From CAYLZO01 sp964387775 (GTDB lineage Bacteria > Chloroflexota > Anaerolineae > JAAYZQ01), in assembly GCA_964387775.1 (NCBI GenBank), contig CAYLZO010000011.1:1-46698 (forward strand): DNA of 46,698 bases, written 5' to 3'. Of the stretch, positions 1 through 6,191 are shown piece by piece. How positions within the stretch are numbered: the stretch's first letter is position 1; the number at the start of each line of letters is the position of its first letter. A model generated the notes under the pieces. The model was not told where the DNA came from, did not search any database, and saw nothing but the letters and a program-made list of their open reading frames with translations. The translations under genes were made by a program, and so were the position numbers.

Positions 1-1152
1 CTGTACGGAGTCCTGGGCCGCCACCTGAGCAGGGGCCTGGTCGTCACCAAGTACGGCCACGCTGGCCCGGACGCAGACACCGGCCCGGTCGAGGTCGTCG
101 AGGCCGGGCATCCCCTGCCCGAAGAGGCAGGCGTGGCCGGCGCCCGGCGCATCGCGGCGCTGCTGGCCAAGACGACGGCCCAGGACCTGATCCTGGCCGC
201 CATCTCGGGGGGTGGGTCGGCGCTGCTGACGCTGCCGGCCGAAGGGGTCACGCTCGGCGACGTACAGGCCACGACCGACCTGCTTTTGCGCAGCGGAGCG
301 ACCATCGTCGAGTTGAACGCCGTGCGTAAACACCTGTCGCAAGTCAAAGGCGGCGGGCTGGCGCGCCTGGCCGCCCCGGCCCCGGTGGCCAGCCTCATCC
401 TTTCGGACGTGGTGGGCGACCCGCTGGACGCCATCGCCTCCGGCCCCACGGCGCCCGATCCCACGACCTTTGCCCAGGCTTGGGCCGTGCTGGAGCGCTA
501 CGGGCTGGTCGAGCGCGTGCCGGCCTCGGTTCGCCGGCGGCTGGAGGCCGGACGTGCAGGCTCGGTACCCGAGACGCCCAACCCCGGCGATCCACTTTTC
601 GATTGTATACAAAACGTCGTCATCGGCAGCAACCGCCTGGCCGCCGAGGCAGCGGTGGCGGCCTCGCGGGCGCGGGGGCTGAACGCCCTGCTCCTCTCTA
701 CCTTTGTCGAGGGGGAGGCTCGCCAGGTAGCCCGCGTCGCGGCGGCGCTGGCCAAAGAGTTGGTGGCCCACGAGCGGCCGGTGCCCCGCCCGGCCTGCCT
801 GGTGTGGGGCGGCGAGACGACGGTCACCGTGCGCGGCGAGGGCAAGGGCGGCCGCAACCAGGAGCTGGCCCTCGCCGCAGCCCTGGCGCTGGAGGGCCAA
901 TCGGGCGTCGTGCTCGTGGCTCTGGCCACCGACGGCACCGACGGCCCCACCGACGCCGCCGGCGCCGTGGCCACCGGCCAGACGGTGGCCCGCGCCCGGG
1001 TCCTGGGCCTCGATCCGGCCGCCCACCTGGCCGACAACGATGCCTATCCCTTCTTTGACACCCTGGACGACCTGATCCGCACCGGGCCGACGGGCACCAA
1101 CGTGAACGACCTATTGTTCCTCTTCGTCTTTCCGCAAGTGGCAGAGGACTAG
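1..1152 (+). CDS. Glycerate 2-kinase, MOFRL family (5' end outside window)
   Basis: Transfers phosphate from ATP to D-glycerate, giving 2-phosphoglycerate in the glyoxylate/serine routes; cytosolic. The frame is open from base 1, so the start lies outside the window; the GTG at 133 is internal because family sequence (GHPLPEEAG) precedes it. Visible family motifs are ISGGGSALL, the NAVRKHLSQVKGG block, LSDVVGDPLDAIASGP, and the C-terminal MOFRL part with GGETTVTVRG, GRNQELALA and ATDGTDGPTDAAG. These are typical of the DUF4147/MOFRL glycerate kinases, formerly annotated as hydroxypyruvate reductase. It ends with TAG at 1150-1152, and a small ORF follows 22 bases later on the same strand. Confidence 0.93.
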   Translation: MYGVLGRHLSRGLVVTKYGHAGPDADTGPVEVVEAGHPLPEEAGVAGARRIAALLAKTTAQDLILAAISGGGSALLTLPAEGVTLGDVQATTDLLLRSGATIVELNAVRKHLSQVKGGGLARLAAPAPVASLILSDVVGDPLDAIASGPTAPDPTTFAQAWAVLERYGLVERVPASVRRRLEAGRAGSVPETPNPGDPLFDCIQNVVIGSNRLAAEAAVAASRARGLNALLLSTFVEGEARQVARVAAALAKELVAHERPVPRPACLVWGGETTVTVRGEGKGGRNQELALAAALALEGQSGVVLVALATDGTDGPTDAAGAVATGQTVARARVLGLDPAAHLADNDAYPFFDTLDDLIRTGPTGTNVNDLLFLFVFPQVAED

Positions 1153-1174
1153 ACCTTCGCAGAGAGGGTGTGCA

Positions 1175-1387
1175 ATGGACGACCAAGCAGGAGGCCAGCC
1201 GAATGCCCCGTCGGGGGCAGTGCAAGACAACGCCTTCTCTGTGCCCTGGACCGTCCGCGACGTCTGGATCGGCGCCGGCGTGGTCGTGGCGCCGGTGGTG
1301 AAAGAGATCTTTTTGATGCACCTCTCGACCAACGCCCTGGGCCTGGGCGCCGCCTACCTGGCTGCCAGAATGGGCATTGGCTCGTGA
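1175..1387 (+). CDS. Small hydrophobic protein, possible CPBP-protease remnant
   Basis: A 70-codon ORF with ATG after a purine-rich stretch (gagag). It has a polar N-terminus, a PWTVRDVWIG segment and one likely membrane stretch around residues 28-62. I do not recognise it as a complete family. The PWTVRDVW start resembles the N-terminus of Chloroflexota CPBP (CAAX-protease-like) membrane proteins, and the HLSTNALGLGAAYL end resembles their last helix. An internally deleted remnant is therefore possible, but this is inference. It sits 22 nt after the glycerate kinase and may be co-transcribed. Confidence 0.4.
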   Translation: MDDQAGGQPNAPSGAVQDNAFSVPWTVRDVWIGAGVVVAPVVKEIFLMHLSTNALGLGAAYLAARMGIGS

Positions 1388-1427
1388 TGGATCCATGCCC
1401 GGCCCGCTCCGGCTATTCAGCCAAGAG

Positions 1428-1474
1428 GGCGGGTTTCTTGCCCGCCACGTTGGGGCCGGTATGGAAACCGGCCC
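1428..1474. repeat. Two adjacent short hairpin repeats
   Basis: Two small palindromes lie back to back: GGCGGG/CCCGCC at 1428-1433 and 1441-1446, and GGGCCGGT/ACCGGCCC at 1453-1460 and 1467-1474. They resemble the REP-like words seen between genes in Chloroflexota genomes. They could end the upstream transcript, but no T-tract follows. Confidence 0.55.
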
Positions 1475-1504
1475 TACTATCAGCCACAGAGATGGAGGAT
1501 TGAA

Positions 1505-1876
1505 ATGCGAAAAATCAGAATTCAGGCCGAAGGCGTGGCTGCCACCGCGACGCTGGCCGACAACGAGACAGCCGACGCCGTGTGGGAGGCGCTGCCCCTC
1601 ACCGGGCACGCCAACCGCTGGGGCGACGAGGTCTATTTCGCCACCCCGGTCCAGGTCGCCCTGGCCGCGGACGCCCGCGAGGTGATGGAACCGGGCGAGC
1701 TGGGCTACTGGCCGCCCGGCAGCGCCTTCTGCATCTTTTGGGGGCCGACGCCGGCCAGCCAGGGCGACGAGCCGCGTGCCGCCAGCCCGGTCAATCCCTT
1801 CGGCCAACTCGACGGCAATCCGGCGGCCTTGGACGCCGTGCCCGGCGGCGCAAAGATCCAGATCGAGCGAGCGTAG
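1505..1876 (+). CDS. Cyclophilin-like fold protein (DUF369/COG2164 type)
   Basis: A 123-residue protein of the small cyclophilin-like beta-barrel family, whose members share the cyclophilin fold but have no settled enzymatic role. Family marks are the N-terminal strand with a residue run rich in A/T, then NRWGDEVYF, TPVQVAL, and the strongly conserved GYWPPGSAFCIFWGPTPAS block at about residues 66-85. The length is normal and there is no signal peptide, so it is likely cytosolic. The ATG follows ggaggattgaa, a usable ribosome site. It stands alone between a repeat pair and the promoter of the FKBP gene. Confidence 0.85.
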   Translation: MRKIRIQAEGVAATATLADNETADAVWEALPLTGHANRWGDEVYFATPVQVALAADAREVMEPGELGYWPPGSAFCIFWGPTPASQGDEPRAASPVNPFGQLDGNPAALDAVPGGAKIQIERA

Positions 1877-1916
1877 GCCAAAGATCCTGATAGTCGTCGA
1901 TAGCCCGCGCTCAAAA

Positions 1917-1945
1917 TTGACGCGCCGGACCTTTCAGGGTATACT
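1917..1945 (+). promoter_or_regulatory. Sigma-70 promoter of the FKBP lipoprotein gene
   Basis: TTGACG at 1917-1922 and TATACT at 1940-1945, separated by 17 nt. Transcription would start near 1952, about 55 nt before the ATG. The leader contains a CCCCGCG/CGCGGGG hairpin (about 1947-1970). Confidence 0.8.
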
Positions 1946-2007
1946 GCCCCGCGTTCGATCCGGCGCGGGGCGAATCCCGCGCCGAAACCCAACGAAAGGA
2001 AAGGTGG

Positions 2008-2937
2008 ATGTCAAGACACACGCCTACGCTGACGCTCACAATCATCCTCTTGCTGGCGCTGCTCCTGGCGGCCTGCGCCCCCACGGATGGTGATGCCGAG
2101 CCAACCGAAACTAGCGCGCCGATCGCTGAGGAAGCCGCAACGGTGAAGCCGACGGCAGCCCCCACCCAAGAGGCACCTACCGAGCCGCCTGCGACAGGGC
2201 AGGAGCCAGAAGGAGAGGTTATGATCACGGAAAGTGGGTTGCAATACATCGAAATCGAGGAGGGCGACGGACCGGCGCCGCAGCCGGGCGACGTCGTCGC
2301 CGTGCACTATCAGGGCACCCTGGGGGACGGCACCGAGTTCGACAATTCGTACGAACGTGGCGAGCCAATCCAGTTTGCCCTGGGCCGGGGCATGGTGATC
2401 CCCGGCTGGGACGAGGGCATCGCCCTGATGCGCAAGGGCGGCGAGGCCAAGCTCATCATCCCGCCCGAGCTGGCCTACGGCGAGCAGGGCGCCGGTGGCG
2501 TCATCCCGCCCAACGCCACCCTGACCTTCGAGGTCGAGTTGGTGGACGTCCTGCCCGGCTCACCTGAATCACCCACCGAGGTGGACGAAGGCGACTATAC
2601 GACGACCAACAGTGGCCTGAAATACTACGACCTGGAGGTCGGCGACGGCCCGGTAGCAGAGCCGGGCCAGCAGGCCTCGGTGCACTATACCGGGTGGCTG
2701 ACCGACGGCACCAAGTTCGACAGCTCCATTGACCGGGGGCAACCCTTCTCCTTTGCCCTCGGCGCGGGACAGGTCATCCCCGGCTGGGACGAAGGCGTGA
2801 CGGGCATGAAGGTCGGCGGCAAGCGCCAGTTGGTCATCCCGCCCGAGCTGGGCTATGGCGACCGGGGCGCCGGCGGCGTCATCCCGCCGGGCGCGACGCT
2901 GATCTTTGAAGTGGAACTTTTGGACGTTTCCCAATAG
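2008..2937 (+). CDS. Lipoprotein with two tandem FKBP-type peptidyl-prolyl isomerase domains
   Basis: Catalyses cis-trans isomerisation of prolyl bonds in proteins outside the membrane. Residues 1-23 form a lipoprotein signal with lipobox LLAAC (Cys23), followed by a Thr/Pro/Glu-rich linker to about residue 72. Two complete FKBP domains follow, at about 75-177 and 200-308. Each carries the VHYxGxLxDGTxFD, VIPGWDEG, KLIIPPELAYG (or QLVIPPELGYG) and GGVIPP blocks and ends in an FEVELxDV strand. The start ATG is preceded by aaaggaaaggtgg. It has its own promoter and ends in front of a strong palindrome at 2967. Two active-looking FKBP domains in one lipoprotein is a less common layout than the single-domain form. 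Confidence 0.94.
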   Translation: MSRHTPTLTLTIILLLALLLAACAPTDGDAEPTETSAPIAEEAATVKPTAAPTQEAPTEPPATGQEPEGEVMITESGLQYIEIEEGDGPAPQPGDVVAVHYQGTLGDGTEFDNSYERGEPIQFALGRGMVIPGWDEGIALMRKGGEAKLIIPPELAYGEQGAGGVIPPNATLTFEVELVDVLPGSPESPTEVDEGDYTTTNSGLKYYDLEVGDGPVAEPGQQASVHYTGWLTDGTKFDSSIDRGQPFSFALGAGQVIPGWDEGVTGMKVGGKRQLVIPPELGYGDRGAGGVIPPGATLIFEVELLDVSQ

Positions 2938-2966
2938 CAGACTCGGCCCGAAATCCGTCGAGACTC

Positions 2967-2998
2967 AGGTGCCAGGCACGCACGCGTGCCTGGCACCT
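2967..2998. terminator. Perfect 13-bp palindrome, probable bidirectional terminator/repeat
   Basis: Arms AGGTGCCAGGCAC (2967-2979) and GTGCCTGGCACCT (2986-2998) with a 6-nt loop. It lies just after the FKBP stop and, on the other strand, just after the small ORF below the riboswitch. The T-tract is weak. The word GTGCCTGGCAC recurs at about 46267-46277, so this may be a dispersed repeat that also stops transcription. Confidence 0.65.
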
Positions 2999-3002
2999 CT
3001 TG

Positions 3003-3062
3003 CTAGCGCGACGCCTGGGGCCTGCGCATCTGCACCGCCTGCGGCGAGAGTTTTTTCGACAT
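3003..3062 (-). CDS. 19-codon ORF downstream of the riboswitch terminator
   Basis: ATG at 3062-3060 is preceded by a very good ribosome site (ggaggtgaacg, 5-6 nt spacing); the frame stops with TAG at 3003-3005. The product is short, basic and Gln-rich (starts MSKKLSPQAV), and I do not recognise it. It is the only start-codon/ribosome-site pair between the riboswitch terminator and the palindrome at 2967. It is either a real small protein under riboswitch control or the leftover 5' end of a lost target gene. Confidence 0.4.
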   Translation of the reverse strand: MSKKLSPQAVQMRRPQASR

Positions 3063-3079
3063 CGTTCACCTCCGAGAAC

Positions 3080-3123
3080 AAAAAAGGGGCAGAGACGCGC
3101 ACATCAGCACGCCAACCTGCCCC
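3080..3123 (-). terminator. Rho-independent terminator acting as riboswitch expression platform
   Basis: On the minus strand GGGGCAG (3123-3117) pairs with CTGCCCC (3092-3086), with extra inner pairing (GCGTGC/GTGCGC), followed directly by six T (3085-3080). Its 5' arm overlaps the G-run at the 3' end of the aptamer core. Aptamer formation and terminator formation should therefore compete, as in known ykkC-class ON switches. Confidence 0.8.
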
Positions 3124-3223
3124 CCCCAGGCTTCTGTCCCTTCAGGTACTCGCCGCATCCACGGCTTCTGTGGCGCTCGGCCCAGGCCCGGCGCCGGGCG
3201 CCGGCGGAACCCTAGCCACCTGA
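3121..3223 (-). promoter_or_regulatory. ykkC-family riboswitch aptamer (subtype 2-like: PRPP or ppGpp)
   Basis: Read on the minus strand. The conserved ykkC word CTAGGGTTCCGC is at 3215-3204, followed by a GC hairpin (3203-3189). CTGGGCCGAGCG is at 3185-3174, a hairpin GCCG/CGGC at 3165-3152, and the core GGGACAGAAGCCTGGG at 3140-3125. A 5' extension TCAGGT (3223-3218) can pair with ACCTGA (3147-3142). GGC just 5' of TAGGG can pair with GCC after GAGC. This extra outer helix is, from memory of the family, a mark of ykkC subtype 2 (PRPP/ppGpp sensors) rather than the guanidine-I type. The ligand is not determined here. No recognisable purine, amino-acid or transport gene follows. Confidence 0.78.
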
Positions 3224-3235
3224 TTGGCGATTACG

Positions 3236-3264
3236 ATTATAGGGCATGGTCCGGTTCATGTCAA
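3236..3264 (-). promoter_or_regulatory. Full-consensus sigma-70 promoter driving the riboswitch
   Basis: On the minus strand TTGACA (3264-3259) and TATAAT (3241-3236) with exactly 17 nt between them, a perfect match to both consensus boxes. The transcript would begin around 3229, six bases before the aptamer's first paired base. Confidence 0.88.
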
Positions 3265-3404
3265 ACCATGCACGCTTCAAACAAGCTGGGAGACGTTCGT
3301 GGGGCGTGCTTGGGCGCGCTTCTCCGGCGAGGAAGCGCCGACTACGAACCAGCTCTCGACCGAGACAAAACGCGCCCATGCCAAACCATGCGCCCCGTTT
3401 GAAG

Positions 3405-3427
3405 TCCGGTTCATCCGCTTGACCGGA
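3405..3427. promoter_or_regulatory. Inverted repeat overlapping the glycosylase -35 box
   Basis: TCCGGT (3405-3410) and ACCGGA (3422-3427) with 11 nt between; the right arm overlaps the -35 hexamer TTGACC. A related word (ccggttcatgtcaaacc) lies at the riboswitch promoter. Possible operator; the regulator is unknown. Confidence 0.35.
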
Positions 3428-3447
3428 CAGCCCATCTGCCGTATACT
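3419..3447 (+). promoter_or_regulatory. Sigma-70 promoter of the DNA glycosylase gene
   Basis: TTGACC at 3419-3424 and TATACT at 3442-3447 with a 17-nt spacer; the start site would be near 3454, about 43 nt before the ATG. Confidence 0.8.
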
Positions 3448-3496
3448 CTTTTCGACTCAGAATCGCCGAACCGTACGCAAAACCGGAGGTGAAGCC

Positions 3497-4384
3497 ATGA
3501 ACCTGACCCTGGCGGCCCAGCCGCCCTTTTCGCTGCCGGCCGTGGCCCGGTCCCACGGCTGGGTGCAGTTGGCGCCCTTTGCCTGGGACCAGGCCGCCGA
3601 CGCCCTGTCCTACGTCGCTCACCTGGACACGGACCGCGTCGTGGCGCTGCGCATCGAGGCGGCGCCCGGCGGCGTGACCGTCGCCGCCGACGCCCCGCTG
3701 ACCGACGCCGAGGCCGACGAGGTAGCGGCCAAGGTCGCCTGGATGCTGGGCCTGGACCAGGACTTTGCCGAGTTCTACGCCCTGGCCCGCCAGGAGCCCA
3801 AGCTGGCCCACGTCGAGGCGCGGGCCCAGGGACGCGTGCTCCGGGGGGCAACCCTCTTTGAGGACGTGGTCAAGACCCTCCTGACCACCAACACGGCCTG
3901 GAGCGGCACCAAGCGCATGGTCGGGGCGCTGGTGGGCCAGTTCGGCGCGCCGCTGCCCGGCCGGGCCGACCGCCGGGCCTTTCCCCGGCCTGAGCGGCCG
4001 GCCGCCTCTGACGAGGCAACCCTGCGCGAGGAGACGAGGCTCGGCTACCGGGCGCCCTACGTGCTGGCCCTGGCCCGGGCCGTGGCCGCCGGCGAGCTGG
4101 ACCTGGAGGCGCTCAAGACCGCCGACCTGCCGACGCCCGAACTGCGCAAGCGGCTGCTGGCCCTCAAGGGTGTGGGCGATTACGCGGCGGCCAACCTGCT
4201 CACCCTCCTGGGCCGCTACGATTTCGTACCGGTCGATTCCTGGGCGCGCAAGGTCGTTTCCCACGAGTGGCACGGCGGCCGGCCCGTGGGCCGCGCCGAG
4301 GTCGAGGCCGCCTTCGAGGATTGGGGCCGGTGGCGGGGCCTGGCCTACTGGTTCTGGGACTGGGCCTACTTGAGCGAGGCCTAA
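3497..4384 (+). CDS. HhH-GPD family DNA glycosylase (AlkA/OGG-like)
   Basis: Removes damaged bases from DNA in base-excision repair; the exact lesion cannot be read from sequence. The protein is 295 residues from the ATG at 3497, which has ggaggtga in front; an upstream open stretch back to 3224 overlaps the promoter and is not used. An N-terminal AlkA_N-like beta domain covers about 1-90. The helical glycosylase core follows with FEDVVKTLLTTNTAW, then the helix-hairpin-helix LKGVGDYAAANLL and the catalytic Asp in VPVDSWARK. No iron-sulphur cysteine cluster is present. An EamA transporter starts 14 nt after the stop. Confidence 0.87.
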   Translation: MNLTLAAQPPFSLPAVARSHGWVQLAPFAWDQAADALSYVAHLDTDRVVALRIEAAPGGVTVAADAPLTDAEADEVAAKVAWMLGLDQDFAEFYALARQEPKLAHVEARAQGRVLRGATLFEDVVKTLLTTNTAWSGTKRMVGALVGQFGAPLPGRADRRAFPRPERPAASDEATLREETRLGYRAPYVLALARAVAAGELDLEALKTADLPTPELRKRLLALKGVGDYAAANLLTLLGRYDFVPVDSWARKVVSHEWHGGRPVGRAEVEAAFEDWGRWRGLAYWFWDWAYLSEA

Positions 4385-4398
4385 CGCGGGGCGCGCGG

Positions 4399-5241
4399 AT
4401 GAACGGAGAAGGGTTGAACGTTGGCGCGGGTCTGGCCTCGGCCCTGAGCTGGGGCGCGGGCGATTTCAGCGGCGGCCTGGCCAGCCAGCGCAGCCCGGTC
4501 CTGGGCGTGGTCATCGCCTCGCAGCTCGTCGGCCTGGGCCTGCTGGCCGGGCTGGCGCTGCTCTTCGGCGAGCCGGTCCCGGCGGCGGCCGACCTCTTGT
4601 GGGGCGCGGGGGCCGGGCTGGCCGGCGGGCTGGGCCTGGTGGCCCTCTACCGGGGGCTGGCCGGGGGCCGCATGGGCGTCGTCGCGCCGGTCAACGCCGT
4701 CGTCTCGGCCGCGGTGCCCGTGCTCTTTGGCGCGTGGTTCGCCGGGCTGCCGGCAGCGCCCCAACTGGCCGGCTTTGGGCTGGCCCTCGTGGCCGTAGGG
4801 CTCGTCTCCCGCCCCGGCGACGGCGGGCACTTGCGGCCCCGCGACCTGGGGCTGCCGCTGCTCTCGGGGCTGGGCTTTGGCCTCTTTTTGGTCGTCATCG
4901 GCCGGGTGAGCGCCTCGGCCATCTTTTGGCCCCTGGTGGCGGCGCGCGCCTCGTCTCTCGGGATGCTCCTCGTCGTGGCCGCCCTCTTGCGCCAAGGGCA
5001 GCGGCCGGCCTGGAACCAACTGCCCCTCATCGCCACCGTCGGCCTCTTGGATACCGGGGGCAACGCCTTCTACGCCCTGGCCGCCCAGGCCGGACGCTTC
5101 GACGTGGCGGCCGTGCTTTCGTCCCTCTACCCGGCGGTGACGGTCCTGCTGGCCTGGGCCGTGCTCAAGGAGCCGATCTCGCGGGCGCAGTGGCTCGGCG
5201 TGGCGGCGGCGCTGGTGGCCGTGGGCCTCATCGCGTCCTGA
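4399..5241 (+). CDS. EamA/DMT-family transporter
   Basis: Integral membrane protein of 280 residues with about ten hydrophobic helices arranged as two homologous halves of five, as in drug/metabolite transporters. The first half starts ASALSWGAGDFSGGLASQ, and the second half ends with the family signature (ALAAQAGRFDVAAVLSSLYP, then LLAWAVLKEPISRAQWLG). The substrate is unknown. I chose the ATG at 4399, 14 nt after the glycosylase stop, because the frame upstream overlaps that gene. It forms a tight plus-strand cluster with the glycosylase and the ThiS-like gene. Confidence 0.85.
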   Translation: MNGEGLNVGAGLASALSWGAGDFSGGLASQRSPVLGVVIASQLVGLGLLAGLALLFGEPVPAAADLLWGAGAGLAGGLGLVALYRGLAGGRMGVVAPVNAVVSAAVPVLFGAWFAGLPAAPQLAGFGLALVAVGLVSRPGDGGHLRPRDLGLPLLSGLGFGLFLVVIGRVSASAIFWPLVAARASSLGMLLVVAALLRQGQRPAWNQLPLIATVGLLDTGGNAFYALAAQAGRFDVAAVLSSLYPAVTVLLAWAVLKEPISRAQWLGVAAALVAVGLIAS

Positions 5242-5258
5242 ATAGAAGGGAGGAAGCC

Positions 5259-5450
5259 ATGGTCGAGGTCGTCTTTCGCGACGAACGCTGGGAGGTGGCG
5301 CCGGGCCAGACGGTGCGGCGCATCATCGAGGCAGCGGATTTACGCCCCGAAGCGCTCCTGGCCCTGCGCGACGGCAAGTTGATCCCCCCGGACACGGTGG
5401 TCGAGGCGGGCGACACCATCAAACTGGTGGCCGTGGTCTCGGGGGGCTAG
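5259..5450 (+). CDS. ThiS/MoaD-like ubiquitin-fold sulfur carrier
   Basis: A 63-residue beta-grasp protein ending in Gly-Gly (VVSGG). This C-terminus is adenylated and thiocarboxylated in sulfur carriers for thiamine, molybdopterin or tRNA thiolation. Visible marks are the VVEAGDTIKLVAVVSGG end and a central helix (VRRIIEAADLRPEALLAL). The ATG at 5259 has gggaggaagcc before it and lies 17 nt after the transporter stop. No activating E1-like enzyme, moaE or thi genes are nearby, so the pathway cannot be stated. Its last 32 bases overlap the 3' end of the convergent membrane protein gene. Confidence 0.8.
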   Translation: MVEVVFRDERWEVAPGQTVRRIIEAADLRPEALLALRDGKLIPPDTVVEAGDTIKLVAVVSGG

Positions 5451-6174
5451 TGCGGGCGCGGCTGGCGGACCAGAAGGGCAAGGCCAGGAGCGCGTAGACG
5501 CCCAGGCAGACCCACAGGTTCTGCGTCAGGTAAAAGATCAGGACGACGACCAGCAGGAGGGCCGCCCGCAGCCAACGCCTGGCCGCCCCCGGCGCCGAGC
5601 GCCAGCCCTCCCGCCAGGTGGGGTCCAGCGCCCACTCGACGTAGACCAGGCCCAGCCCCAGGAACGCGCCGGCGTAGACGCTGTCCAGGAGGGCGGCCTG
5701 GGCGGCCTGGTAAAAGGCCCAGTGGGCCACGGCGTAGAACCCGTCGAGCAGCAGCGCCCCCAGGGGCCGGGCCGGGAGACGCAGATCGGCGCAGCGCCAG
5801 GCCAGGGCCAGGACCAGGAGGCCGCCCAGGCCCAGGCTCAGGCCGGTGCCCACGGCCCCCAGCCAGCGCGTCAGCGGCCAGGCCGGGGGCAGGGCCGTCG
5901 AGCCGGGCAGATGCAGCGGCACCAACCCCAGGTCCTCCGGGGCGAGCAGCCCCTGGAGCGGCCGGCGCGGCCAGCCCCCCAGGGCCAGGTAAGGCACGCC
6001 CACGAAATAGAGAAAGCGCGCCATCTCCCGCAGCATCCGGCCTGGGGCCGAGCGCAGATAGGCCCGGGGCGCGAGCCACCAGAGCAGGTTGGTGACGAGG
6101 ACGTAGGCCAGGACGGAGCCGAGGAGCCAGAGCGCGAGGGGGGAGGCAGCGTAGGCTCGTGTCAACCAATCCAT
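5419..6174 (-). CDS. Uncharacterised polytopic membrane protein
   Basis: A 251-residue protein with about six hydrophobic stretches: residues 12-36, 55-66, 105-126, 138-150, 160-180 and 205-232. It has a Pro/Arg-rich cytosolic-looking tail. I do not recognise a family. It starts 17 nt after the stop of the sensor kinase gene, so the two form an operon. That suggests a link to the signal sensed by the kinase, but this is only context. Its end overlaps the ThiS-like gene on the other strand by 32 nt. Confidence 0.6.
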   Translation of the reverse strand: MDWLTRAYAASPLALWLLGSVLAYVLVTNLLWWLAPRAYLRSAPGRMLREMARFLYFVGVPYLALGGWPRRPLQGLLAPEDLGLVPLHLPGSTALPPAWPLTRWLGAVGTGLSLGLGGLLVLALAWRCADLRLPARPLGALLLDGFYAVAHWAFYQAAQAALLDSVYAGAFLGLGLVYVEWALDPTWREGWRSAPGAARRWLRAALLLVVVLIFYLTQNLWVCLGVYALLALPFWSASRARTSPPRPRPPV

Positions 6175-6191
6175 GCGGCGACCGCCGGCTG

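Noticed and set aside
3000..3215. Plus-strand ORFs with a CTACGESFFD-like zinc-ribbon look
   Set aside because: They are antisense to the riboswitch, its terminator and the 19-codon ORF, lack a ribosome site, and the resemblance is two cysteines only.
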